Assembly (NCBI GenBank): GCA_044868325.1
Contig: JBIOWI010000274.1
Coordinates: forward strand, 1 to 11,753
DNA: 11,753 nt
Origin: AWTP1-13 sp044868325
GTDB taxonomy: Bacteria; Pseudomonadota; Alphaproteobacteria; Rhizobiales; Hyphomicrobiaceae
Direction of reading: 5' to 3'
In this document: positions 1 to 7,000 of the stretch, piece by piece
How positions within the stretch are numbered: the first letter of the stretch is position 1
Layout of the letters: the number at the start of each line of letters is the position of its first letter
Notes under the pieces: generated by a model
Seen by the model: only the letters and a program-made list of their open reading frames with translations
Databases searched by the model: none
What the model was told of the DNA's origin: nothing
Made by a program: the position numbers and the translations under genes

Positions 1-1
1 C

Positions 2-1081
2 GTGGAGCCCTTCTCCACCGCCATGGCTGTGGCCAATCTCATTTGGGGCATCGGCGCCGTCTTTGCCGGACTGGTCGCCGACCGCTACGGCGCCGGTCGC
101 GTGATCGTGGGCGGCACGCTGGCCACCGCTGCCGGCCTCTACATCATGTACGCCGCCCGCTCGCCCTTTGACCTGATGCTGAGCGGCGTACTTCTGGGCA
201 TCGGCGTCAGCGGCACGGGCCTCACCGCGCTGGTCGGCGCCGCGGGGCGGGCCGCACCGCCCGACAAGCGGACGGCAGCCATCGCCTCGCTCGGCATGGC
301 GGGAGGCATCGGCGGGTTCGTGGCCTTCCCCTACACGCACCTGCTCATGGACCTCCTCGGCTGGCAGACGAGCCTGCTCGTCCTGGCCGCGACCATGACC
401 GCCGTACTGCCGCTGGCTTGGCCGCTCAGCGGCAAGCCCTCGGCCCTGGGCGGGCTCGTGGACACGCAGACCTTCGGCCAAGCCTTCACGGAGGCCTTCA
501 CGCACCCGAGCTACCTGCTCCTCAATGCCGGGTTCTTCGTGTGCGGCTTCCACGTGGCGTTCTACGGGGTGCACCTGCCGCGGTTCGTGGCCGACCACGG
601 GCTCGACCCGAGCGTCGGCGTGTGGGCGCTGACAGCGGTGGGCCTGGCGAACCTCGCGGGCACCTATGTGGCCGGTCAGTCGCCTCGCTTCATCGAGAAG
701 CGCCTCGGGCTCAGCCTCACCTATTTCGGCCGCTGCTTCGCGTTCCTGGGGCTCCTGTTCCTGCCGATCACGGGCGCCACGGTGATCGGCCTGAGCGTGC
801 TGCTCGGCATCTTCTGGCTGTCCACGGTTCCCCTCACCTCGGGGCTCGTCGCCGCCTTCTTCGGCACGCGCTGGATGTCGATGCTGTTCGGGGTGGTATT
901 CCTGTCCCACCAGGTCGGCTCGTTCACCGGCCTGATGCTGGCCGGCATCCTCTACGATGCGACCAAGTCCTACGATACGATGTGGTGGATCTCGATCGGC
1001 GTCGGCCTGATGGCCGCGGTTGTGCACCTCCCCATCCAGGAGCGGCCGGTGCCGCGACTGGCCGCTGCCGGCGCAGCGTGA
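2..1081 (+). CDS. MFS transporter, 5'-truncated by the window edge
   Basis: Inner-membrane secondary transporter of the major facilitator superfamily; the substrate cannot be read from sequence. The 359 visible residues are almost all hydrophobic segments. The loop GLVADRYGAGR near residues 23-33 matches the MFS signature between helices 2 and 3 (GxxxDRxGxR), so about one helix is missing at the N-terminus and the frame is open at the left edge. The GTG at position 2 is probably not the true start, since MFS proteins usually have 400 or more residues and 12 helices. A long hydrophilic stretch around residues 140-165 fits the central loop between the two six-helix halves. The stop is followed within 6 bases by a candidate small membrane peptide. 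Confident in the family, not in the substrate; aromatic-acid uptake would suit the downstream catabolic genes but is only a guess. Confidence 0.9.
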   Translation: MEPFSTAMAVANLIWGIGAVFAGLVADRYGAGRVIVGGTLATAAGLYIMYAARSPFDLMLSGVLLGIGVSGTGLTALVGAAGRAAPPDKRTAAIASLGMAGGIGGFVAFPYTHLLMDLLGWQTSLLVLAATMTAVLPLAWPLSGKPSALGGLVDTQTFGQAFTEAFTHPSYLLLNAGFFVCGFHVAFYGVHLPRFVADHGLDPSVGVWALTAVGLANLAGTYVAGQSPRFIEKRLGLSLTYFGRCFAFLGLLFLPITGATVIGLSVLLGIFWLSTVPLTSGLVAAFFGTRWMSMLFGVVFLSHQVGSFTGLMLAGILYDATKSYDTMWWISIGVGLMAAVVHLPIQERPVPRLAAAGAA

Positions 1082-1086
1082 GGCGA

Positions 1087-1266
1087 ATGGCAAGCCGCGG
1101 GCGAACGAGCGACAGGGGTGGCGGCCGGAACGCGATGCCGGCCGGTGTCCGCCGCGCGCTGCTCGTCGGCGTCGCCCTGCTCCTGACCGGGGCCCTCTAT
1201 CTCATCGCTGTACGCGGCGAGGCGCTGCTCGCTGCCCTCTGGGGCCTGGCCCAGCTCTGCTTCTAG
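1087..1266 (+). CDS. small hydrophobic membrane peptide (hypothetical)
   Basis: Open frame of 59 codons beginning 5 bases after the MFS stop. A GAGG overlapping that stop (1080-1083) could serve as its ribosome site. An alternative in-frame ATG at 1135 gives 43 residues starting MPAGVRRALLVG, and the convincing protein-like part lies after this second start. It has a positively charged beginning (RR), a strong hydrophobic helix (ALLVGVALLLTGALYLIAV), the turn RGEA, and a second hydrophobic stretch ending CF. That pattern suggests a one- or two-helix inner-membrane peptide with its N-terminus in the cytoplasm. The tight spacing suggests co-transcription with the transporter. I do not recognise a named family. 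The first 16 codons have weaker protein character, so the shorter form may be the real one. Confidence 0.5.
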   Translation: MASRGRTSDRGGGRNAMPAGVRRALLVGVALLLTGALYLIAVRGEALLAALWGLAQLCF

Positions 1267-1343
1267 GCCGGTGGCCGCACCCGCCGACGCCACCCTGGTC
1301 TGGGGCCGGCGGATGAGATAGGGTCCTGCCTTCTTGTGACAGC

Positions 1344-1349
1344 AAGGAG
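1344..1349 (+). promoter_or_regulatory. Shine-Dalgarno site fixing the TPR-CHAT start
   Basis: AAGGAG lies 7 bases upstream of ATG 1357. It picks this ATG over the in-frame GTG at 1336, which would place the site inside the coding sequence. Starting at 1357 also puts the charged residues and hydrophobic core of the signal peptide at the very N-terminus. Confidence 0.75.
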
Positions 1350-1356
1350 CCGGGGG

Positions 1357-4300
1357 ATGCGGATATTCCGGGTCGTTCTGCTCTGTCTGCTCGCCGCAGC
1401 TCTGCCCTCGGGGGGCATGGCGCAACAGGCGGCACCGGCCGATGAGGCGGATGCGCACCTGTCGCGCTCGCTGCAGCTCTACGCCTCGGGCAACTGCGAT
1501 GCGTCGCTGCCGCTGAGCCAGAAGGCGGCCACCCTGCTGCAGGCCCGGGGGGATGGCCAGACGGCGAATTTCGCGACGGCGCTGGTCGTCCAGGGGCTGT
1601 GTCACAAGCGGCTCCAGCACGTCGCGGAGGCGGAGCGCGCGTATCGCCAGGCGATCGACATCTACGAGAGCGTGCAGGGCCCCGACGGCAGGGATTTGGC
1701 CATTGCAATCGATAACCTGGGGTCGCTCTATCAGGAGCACCGGCGCTATGCGGAGGCCGAGCAGTTGCGCCTGCGCGCACTCCAGATCTTCCGCGCGACC
1801 CTCGATCCGGCGAGCCCGCACATCGCCACCACGCTGCAGAACCTGGGCGCACTCTACCTGTTGCAGGGGCGGCTGCCGCAGGCGCAGAACGCGCTGGAGC
1901 TGGCGCTCGATGCCGCCGGAAAGGCGTACGGCGCGGAGAGCCGCCAAGCCGGCGTGGTCGCCGACAATCTCGCCGGCGTCTACCGCTCCCAGCAGCGCTT
2001 CGACCAGGCGGAGGCCATGTATCTCAGGGCCATCGCCAGTTTCGAGAGGTCCGTAGGCGGCGACCATCCCGACACCGCCCTCGCCCTGCAGAACTACGCC
2101 ATCCAGCTGAGCGAGACGGGGAGACTGGCGGATGCCGAGGTGCGCCTCAAGCAGGCGCTCGCCATCAACGAGCGGCTCTACGGCCCCAGCCACGGGACCA
2201 TCGCCTCGGCGCTGAACACACTCGTCCTGCAATACCTCGGCGAGCGGCGGTGGCGCGATGCGCTCGAAGCGGCGCGCCGGGCGGCGGCCGTGGCCGTGCA
2301 CCTCGCCGGCCGCGGCAAGGCGAGCGCGCCCTCGGAAGGCGGGCAAGGCGGCTCGTCGTTCCGGCGTCTGGTGCAGGCGGCTTACGGCCTCAATGCGAAC
2401 GATCCGGCGCTGATGGACGAGGCCTACATCGCCGCCCAGCGCGCCCTGAATACGAGCGCCGGCCAGGCGCTGTCGCAGATGGCTGTGCGCCATGCGGCAG
2501 GAGGCGGCGCGCTGGCCAACCTCGTGCGCGAGCGCGAGGACCTGATCCAGGAGCACGAGAACGGCGACAGGCTTCTGATCGGCGCCGTCGCCAAGGCGCC
2601 GAGCCAGCGCGATCGGCCGGGCGAGGCCGCGCTCCGCGCCCGGCTTGAGACCATCGCCCGCCGCATCGACGAGATCGGCTCGGAGTTGAGCCTGCGTTTC
2701 CCGGAGTATGCCGCCCTCTCACGGCCCGAGCCGCTCTCCATCGCCGCAACGCAAGCCCTCCTGCAGCCCGGCGAGGCGCTGCTGCAGCTCCTCGATCTGC
2801 AGGCCGTGGGCGAGATGCCGGAGATGGCATTCGCCTGGCTCGTCACCCGGACAGACGCCGAATGGGTGCGCCTTCCCATCGGCACCGATGCCTTGGCCCG
2901 GTCGGTGGCGGCGCTGCGGTGCGGGCTCGACGCCACGCGGTGGCACGGCGGCGATGCGAAGACCTGCAGCGTGCTTGTGGGCCGCGATCCTCCCACGCCT
3001 GGAGGCCCGCTGCCGTTCAACCTCGAGATCGCGCACAGGCTCTACAAGGAGCTGCTTGGAACGCTCGACGCCAAGATCAAGGACAAGCACCTCCTGGTGA
3101 TGCCCTCGGGCGCGTTGACCACCGTGCCGCTGTCGATCCTGGTGACGGAGCCGCCGGCCCACGCCGTGCCGCCGGAGGCGGACGGCTACCGCAAGGCCCG
3201 GTGGCTCGGCCTGCGCCAGCCCGTCACCATCCTGCCGTCGGTGGCCTCGCTCAAGGGGCTGCGCGAGCTCGCCAAGAGCAGCCGCGCGGCCAAGCCGTAT
3301 CTCGGGGTCGGCAACCCGCTCCTGGACGGCGAGCAGACCCATGCCGAATTCGGCGCCTACTTCAGGCAGCAGGCGGAGACGGCCAGGCAGAAGCAGCGCT
3401 GCTCCAGGGTCGCGCTGGCGAAGGGCATACCGACGGCGGTGCGGACGGTCGGCCGGTTCGACGCGCTCTTCCGCGGCCGCAACGCCGATGCCCGTACGCT
3501 GCGCGGGCTCGCGCCCCTGCCGGAGACTGCCGACGAGCTGTGCGAGATCGGCCGTCGCCTCGGCGTGCCGAAACGCGAGATCCTGCTCGGTGCGGGCGCG
3601 ACCGAGGGGGCTCTGAGGGAGCTATCCGAGCAGGGCCGGCTGGCCGACTACGGCATCCTGCACTTCGCCACCCACGGCGCCCTGGCCGGCGAGCTCAAGG
3701 GCAGCGCCGAGCCGGGCCTCATCCTCACGCCGCCTGCCAGCGACGCGGCCGACAGCGCCGATGCGCTGGAGCGCGACGACGGCTTCCTCGCTGCCTCCGA
3801 GATCGCGACCCTCAAGCTCGACGCCAACTGGGTGATCCTGTCGGCGTGCAACACGGCAGCCGGCAGCGGCGACACCGCCGAGGCCCTGTCGGGCATGGCG
3901 CGGGCATTCTTCTACGCCGGCGCCCGCGCGCTCCTCGTCTCGCACTGGGAGGTGGACTCGGAAGCCGCCGTCAAGCTCACCACGCGCGCCTTCGACGCGC
4001 TGAAGTCGAGGCCGGCGCTGAGCCGGGCCGAGGCCTTCCGCCGCTCCATGCGCGACCTCGCCGAGAACGGCGCACCGACCGATGCCCACCCCGCGCGCTG
4101 GGCGCCGTTCGTCGTGGTGGGCGACGGCACCGCCATTGCACGAGCGGCCCCTGACGTCGCGAGGCCGCGCAAGGCGCCGCGACGTCCCTCCCCTGGGCCG
4201 GACGCCGTCGCGCCCGGGTCCGACCCGGCTGACGTCGGGAGGTCGCGCAAGGCGCCACGACGCCCCTCCCCCGAGCCGGACGCCGTCGCGCCGGGGTCCG

Positions 4301-4404
4301 ACACGACGGCCGCTACGCGCAAGCCGTCCGGGCCGGACGTAAGCGAGGGATCGTCCTCGGCTGACGAGCCCTTCATCAGCGCCAACGGCCGCATCCGGCG
4401 CTGA
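1357..4404 (+). CDS. exported TPR-CHAT protein (caspase-like)
   Basis: 1015-residue protein. Residues 1-24 (MRIFRVVLLCLLAAALPSGGMAQ) form a Sec-type signal peptide, so it should act in the periplasm or outside the cell. Residues about 30-320 hold kinesin-light-chain-like TPR repeats of about 42 residues, with motifs such as NLGSLYQEHRRYAEAE and NLGALYLLQGRLPQAQ; these are protein-binding scaffolds. A helical linker follows, then a CHAT domain at about 555-925. The expected caspase-like dyad is visible: His773 in HFATHG and Cys831 in LSACNTAAGSGD. CHAT domains are clan CD cysteine peptidases, so proteolytic activity is plausible but unproven. The last 85 residues are Pro/Arg/Lys-rich and contain a duplicated 26-residue unit. 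No obvious partner protein or substrate is adjacent. The signal peptide argues against a CRISPR-linked Craspase role. Its cellular role is unknown. Confidence 0.9.
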   Translation: MRIFRVVLLCLLAAALPSGGMAQQAAPADEADAHLSRSLQLYASGNCDASLPLSQKAATLLQARGDGQTANFATALVVQGLCHKRLQHVAEAERAYRQAIDIYESVQGPDGRDLAIAIDNLGSLYQEHRRYAEAEQLRLRALQIFRATLDPASPHIATTLQNLGALYLLQGRLPQAQNALELALDAAGKAYGAESRQAGVVADNLAGVYRSQQRFDQAEAMYLRAIASFERSVGGDHPDTALALQNYAIQLSETGRLADAEVRLKQALAINERLYGPSHGTIASALNTLVLQYLGERRWRDALEAARRAAAVAVHLAGRGKASAPSEGGQGGSSFRRLVQAAYGLNANDPALMDEAYIAAQRALNTSAGQALSQMAVRHAAGGGALANLVREREDLIQEHENGDRLLIGAVAKAPSQRDRPGEAALRARLETIARRIDEIGSELSLRFPEYAALSRPEPLSIAATQALLQPGEALLQLLDLQAVGEMPEMAFAWLVTRTDAEWVRLPIGTDALARSVAALRCGLDATRWHGGDAKTCSVLVGRDPPTPGGPLPFNLEIAHRLYKELLGTLDAKIKDKHLLVMPSGALTTVPLSILVTEPPAHAVPPEADGYRKARWLGLRQPVTILPSVASLKGLRELAKSSRAAKPYLGVGNPLLDGEQTHAEFGAYFRQQAETARQKQRCSRVALAKGIPTAVRTVGRFDALFRGRNADARTLRGLAPLPETADELCEIGRRLGVPKREILLGAGATEGALRELSEQGRLADYGILHFATHGALAGELKGSAEPGLILTPPASDAADSADALERDDGFLAASEIATLKLDANWVILSACNTAAGSGDTAEALSGMARAFFYAGARALLVSHWEVDSEAAVKLTTRAFDALKSRPALSRAEAFRRSMRDLAENGAPTDAHPARWAPFVVVGDGTAIARAAPDVARPRKAPRRPSPGPDAVAPGSDPADVGRSRKAPRRPSPEPDAVAPGSDTTAATRKPSGPDVSEGSSSADEPFISANGRIRR
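4150..4305 (+). repeat. 78-bp tandem duplication in the TPR-CHAT tail
   Basis: Two adjacent, in-frame 78-bp units (4150-4227 and 4228-4305) encode 26 residues each around the shared core RKAPRRPSP-x-PDAVAPGSD. By my alignment they differ at 9 of 78 bases and 5 of 26 residues. Several differences are synonymous third-position changes, so the duplication has had time to diverge under coding constraint. A degenerate trace (PSGPDVS) follows. The units lie outside the CHAT fold in a basic, probably disordered tail. Confidence 0.85.
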
Positions 4405-4556
4405 GCCGGCTGCGGACGACTTGCGGTCCGATGGCTGGGGCAGTGGCAGGGGCGGATAGATGCGGAGATCCACCGCCGGCGGCTACGCCTGCCCGTCGCC
4501 GCGCCGGCCGGCGCCGGGCGAGCTTCCGCTGCATGGCGTCCGTGCGTCCACACGCC

Positions 4557-4584
4557 CTGGACACCTTGGTCCGCCGTCCATAAC
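4557..4584 (+). promoter_or_regulatory. weak candidate promoter for the MetE-like gene
   Basis: CTGGAC (4557-4562) is one base from the alphaproteobacterial -35 CTTGAC. It is followed after 16 bases by CATAAC (4579-4584), which matches 4 of 6 bases of TATAAT. Transcription would start near 4591 and leave a short leader before ATG 4616. The rest of the 211-bp gap (4405-4615) shows only a weak 5-bp hairpin at 4413-4430 (CGGAC/GTCCG) without a T-run, so no convincing terminator for the CHAT gene. Confidence 0.25.
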
Positions 4585-4615
4585 AATGGCCGCCCACCCG
4601 CAGACCGAGCCTCCT

Positions 4616-5731
4616 ATGACCGTCCGCACCACACCGCCGGTCCGCGCCGACCAGGTCGGCAGCCTGATCCGTCCCGCCGCGCTCGTCGAGGCGCGCAAGG
4701 CGGCGGAGGAGGGCAGGATGCCGCCCGAGGCGCTGCGGCGCATCCAGGAGGGGGCGATCCGGGACGTGGTGCGGATGCAGGAGGACATCGGGCTCAAGTC
4801 GATCACCGACGGGGAGTACAATCGCACCTGGTGGCAGCGCGATTTCCTCCTGAAGCTCGACAACGTCACCCAGGCGCAATCCAGGATCGCCATGCGCTTC
4901 CATACGGCCGACGGCATGACGGAGCGCTCGCCGGCGTCGCTCACCGTCACCGGCAAGCTCGGGCGGCCGCGGCCCATCTTCGTGGCGGACTTCGCGTTCC
5001 TGAAATCCGTCACCAACGAGACGCCGAAGGTGACCGTGCCGTCGCCCACCGTGCTGCACTTCCGCGGCGGGCGGCAGGCGGTGGACGCCACGGCCTATCC
5101 GGATCTCGCCGAGTTCTATGCGGACCTCGCTGCCGTGTACCGCGCCGAGATCGCCGACCTTGCCGGCGCCGGCTGCCGCTATCTGCAGATCGACGAGGTC
5201 AACCTCGCCTACCTGTGCGATCCCACCCTTCGGCGCGAGGTGGCGGGCTTCGGCGAGGACCCGGAGGCGCTGCCGGCCACCTACGCCAAGCTGCTCAACG
5301 ATGCGGTCGCCGGGCGGCCGAAGGACATGGTGGTGGCCATGCACCTGTGCCGCGGCAACTTCGCCGGCGCCTGGGTGGCGGAGGGCGGCTATGAGCCGGT
5401 GGCAGACCTGCTCTTCAGCCAGATCGGCGTCGACGCCTATTTCCTCGAGTACGACAGCCCCCGCGCCGGCGGCTTCGAGCCGCTGCGCTTCCTGCCCAAG
5501 GGCAAGACCGCGGTGCTCGGCCTCGTCACCACCAAGGCGGGGAAGCTCGAATCCAAAGACGACTTGAAGCGCCGCATCGACGAGGCGGCCCGCTTCGCGC
5601 CTCTGGAGCAGCTGGCCCTGAGCCCGCAATGCGGCTTCTCCAGCGGCATCGGCGGCGAGACCATGACGCCGGACGACCAGCGGCGGAAGCTGGAGCTCGT
5701 GGTCGAGACTGCCCGCGAGGTGTGGGGCTGA
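4616..5731 (+). CDS. short MetE-like (cobalamin-independent methionine synthase II family) methyltransferase
   Basis: 371-residue protein corresponding to the C-terminal catalytic barrel of MetE, without the N-terminal half of the ~750-residue enzyme. All four zinc ligands expected from MetE are visible: His243 and Cys245 in MHLCRGN, Glu278 in FLEYDSPR, and Cys339 in SPQCGFSS. The substrate thiol is normally activated by this zinc. The N-terminal ADQVGSLIRP and TDGEYNRTWW motifs are typical of the short family. It could methylate homocysteine with a methyl donor other than methyl-folate polyglutamate, or act on another thiol; the short paralogs are not uniformly methionine synthases. The start is uncertain: ATG 4616 fits homologue length, ATG 4586 would add 10 residues, and neither has a clear ribosome site. 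The TGA stop overlaps the first base of a palindrome. It leads a block of catabolic-looking genes, which suggests a methyl-transfer role there. Confidence 0.85.
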   Translation: MTVRTTPPVRADQVGSLIRPAALVEARKAAEEGRMPPEALRRIQEGAIRDVVRMQEDIGLKSITDGEYNRTWWQRDFLLKLDNVTQAQSRIAMRFHTADGMTERSPASLTVTGKLGRPRPIFVADFAFLKSVTNETPKVTVPSPTVLHFRGGRQAVDATAYPDLAEFYADLAAVYRAEIADLAGAGCRYLQIDEVNLAYLCDPTLRREVAGFGEDPEALPATYAKLLNDAVAGRPKDMVVAMHLCRGNFAGAWVAEGGYEPVADLLFSQIGVDAYFLEYDSPRAGGFEPLRFLPKGKTAVLGLVTTKAGKLESKDDLKRRIDEAARFAPLEQLALSPQCGFSSGIGGETMTPDDQRRKLELVVETAREVWG

Positions 5732-5761
5732 TGGGGTCAGACCCTGCGGGTCTGACCCCAT
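5731..5761. repeat. REP-like perfect palindrome, copy 1
   Basis: Arms ATGGGGTCAGACCC (5731-5744) and GGGTCTGACCCCAT (5748-5761) are exactly complementary over 14 bp around the loop TGC. The first A is the last base of the preceding TGA stop. There is no T-run after it, so it is not a standard intrinsic terminator. An inverted near-copy lies about 60 bp downstream, which marks it as a repeat-type element rather than a lone hairpin. Confidence 0.85.
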
Positions 5762-5820
5762 GGCACAACCTTGATATCAGCTCTTAACAATATAAAACTG
5801 CGATAAGGCTGCGTTGGTGT
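5762..5820. other. AT-rich spacer between two inverted palindromes
   Basis: 59 bases, of which 25 are G or C by my count (about 42%), against about two thirds in the flanking genes. It contains the hexamers TTGATA (5771-5776) and TATAAA (5791-5796), which resemble promoter boxes but are only 14 bases apart, so promoter function is doubtful. TATCAGCTCTTAA (5775-5787) and, on the other strand, TATCAAGGTTGTG (5764-5776) are each one mismatch from the IHF consensus. This could be the internal part of a BIME-like element or an upstream regulatory region of ligJ. Confidence 0.45.
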
Positions 5821-5822
5821 AT

Positions 5823-5849
5823 GGGGTCAGACCCGCAGGGTCTGACCCC
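5823..5849. repeat. REP-like perfect palindrome, copy 2 (inverted)
   Basis: Arms GGGGTCAGACCC (5823-5834) and GGGTCTGACCCC (5838-5849) pair over 12 bp around GCA. The loop is the reverse complement of the TGC loop in copy 1, so this copy is in opposite orientation, as expected for a BIME-like inverted pair. It ends 7 bases before the ribosome site of the next gene (AGGGGA, 5857-5862). Confidence 0.85.
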
Positions 5850-5868
5850 TTGCGACAGGGGAACGCCG

Positions 5869-6894
5869 ATGATCATCGACTGCCACGGCCACTACACTAC
5901 GGCCCCCAAGGAGCTGACCATCTTCCGCGACCGGCAGCTGGCGGCACTGACGGACTCAACGCGCCGCCCCGCCGACAAGGACCTCGGCATCAGCGACGAC
6001 CAGATCCGAGAGAGCCTCGAGGGCGCGCAACTCAAATTGCAGCGCGAGCGCGGCACCGACGTCACCATCTTCTCGCCGCGCGCCGCCGGCATGGCGCACC
6101 ACTTCGGCGACGAGGCCACGGCCGCGCAGTGGGCGCGCATCTGCAACGGCCTGATCCACCGCGCGGTGCAGCTCTACCCCGAGAACTTCGTCGGCGTCTG
6201 CCAGCTGCCGCAGGTGCCGGGCATGGCGCCTAAGACCTGCATCGCCGAGCTGGAGCGGTGCGTGAACGAGCTGGGCTTCATCGGCTGCAACCTGAACCCG
6301 GACCCATCGGGCGGCTGGTGGAAGGACCCGCCGCTCACCGACCGCTACTGGTATCCCCTCTACGAGAAGATGGTGGAGCTCAACGTTCCGGCCATGGTGC
6401 ACGTGTCCTCCTCGTGCAACCCCGCCTTCCACGCCACCGGCGCCCACTACATCAACGGCGACACCACCGCCTTCATGCAGTTCATCGCGGCGGACCTGTT
6501 CAAGGACTTCCCCACCCTCAAGTTCATCATCCCGCACGGCGGCGGCGCCGTGCCCTACCACTGGGGCCGCTATCGCGGGCTGGCGCAGGACATGAAGCGG
6601 CCGCCGCTGGACGAGCTGGTGCTCAGGAACGTGTTCTTCGACACCTGCGTCTACCACCAGCCCGGCATCGACCTCCTTGCCAAGGTGATCCCCATCGGGA
6701 ACATCCTGTTCGCATCCGAGATGGTGGGGGCGGTGAAGGGCGTCGACCCCACCACCGGCTTCAACTTCGACGACACCAAGCGCTACATCGATGCGCTCTC
6801 CCTGAGCGATGCCGACAAGGCGCGCATCTTCGAGGGCAACGCCCGCCGCGTCTTCGGCCGGCTCGACGCGCAGCTGAAGAAGCAGCGGAAGTGA
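5869..6894 (+). CDS. ligJ: 4-oxalomesaconate hydratase (LigJ type, amidohydrolase superfamily)
   Basis: 341-residue cytoplasmic enzyme that hydrates 4-oxalomesaconate to 4-carboxy-4-hydroxy-2-oxoadipate in the protocatechuate/gallate 4,5-cleavage pathway. It resembles Sphingobium SYK-6 LigJ, as I remember it, along its whole length, including CHGHYTTAPK, ERCVNELGFIGCNLNPDP, IIPHGGGAVPYHWGR, VFFDTCVYHQPG and DDTKRYIDAL. Zinc-site residues expected in LigJ are present: His6 and His8 (HGH), His178 (MVHVS) and Glu284 (SEMVG), plus the active-site His223. The start at ATG 5869 is set by AGGGGA (5857-5862) six bases upstream and by homologue length; an in-frame ATG at 5821 lies inside a repeat and is rejected. 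Only this step of the pathway is certain from the window: no LigAB dioxygenase, LigC dehydrogenase or LigI hydrolase is visible. It is distinct from the unrelated hydratase GalB. Confidence 0.9.
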   Translation: MIIDCHGHYTTAPKELTIFRDRQLAALTDSTRRPADKDLGISDDQIRESLEGAQLKLQRERGTDVTIFSPRAAGMAHHFGDEATAAQWARICNGLIHRAVQLYPENFVGVCQLPQVPGMAPKTCIAELERCVNELGFIGCNLNPDPSGGWWKDPPLTDRYWYPLYEKMVELNVPAMVHVSSSCNPAFHATGAHYINGDTTAFMQFIAADLFKDFPTLKFIIPHGGGAVPYHWGRYRGLAQDMKRPPLDELVLRNVFFDTCVYHQPGIDLLAKVIPIGNILFASEMVGAVKGVDPTTGFNFDDTKRYIDALSLSDADKARIFEGNARRVFGRLDAQLKKQRK

Positions 6895-6896
6895 GG

Positions 6897-6968
6897 TTCG
6901 GCAGTCGGGGGTCGGCAGTCGGGCGTCGTTTGATTGCGACTGCCGACGCCCGACACCCGACTGCCGAA
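6897..6968. repeat. large inverted repeat built from GTCGGNN heptamers
   Basis: Two 32-base arms (6897-6928 and 6937-6968) are inverted copies with 5 mismatches by my count, around the 8-base loop TTTGATTG. Within the left arm the sequence has a 7-base period: GTCGGGG, GTCGGCA, GTCGGGC, GTCG. The right arm shows the complementary CGACNNC period. It starts two bases after the ligJ TGA and ends 18 bases before the next ribosome site. There is no T-run, so it is more likely a mobile or amplified repeat, or an mRNA 3'-end stabiliser, than a terminator. Confidence 0.85.
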
Positions 6969-7000
6969 TCGGTGCTCGCGCAATCTAAAGGGGTCTAACG

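Noticed and set aside
970..2556. 528-codon open frame on the - strand over the MFS 3' end and the TPR-CHAT 5' part
   Set aside because: It is antisense to clear coding sequence, has an Arg/Gln/Ala-rich composition typical of high-GC mirror frames, and has no recognisable domain.
1357..4404. Craspase-type (type III-E CRISPR) TPR-CHAT protease
   Set aside because: The protein has a signal peptide and no gRAMP or CRISPR neighbours; its TPRs are of the kinesin-light-chain kind.
4376..5761. 461-codon - strand frame across the MetE-like gene
   Set aside because: Antisense shadow of a gene with all zinc ligands; no protein-family features.
5731..5761. Intrinsic terminator after the MetE-like gene
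   Set aside because: The stem is strong but no T-run follows, and an inverted copy nearby points to a REP-type repeat.
5821..5868. In-frame ATG 5821 as the start of ligJ, adding 16 residues
   Set aside because: It lies at the edge of the second palindrome and would translate the repeat. ATG 5869 has a good ribosome site and gives the family length and the His6/His8 numbering.
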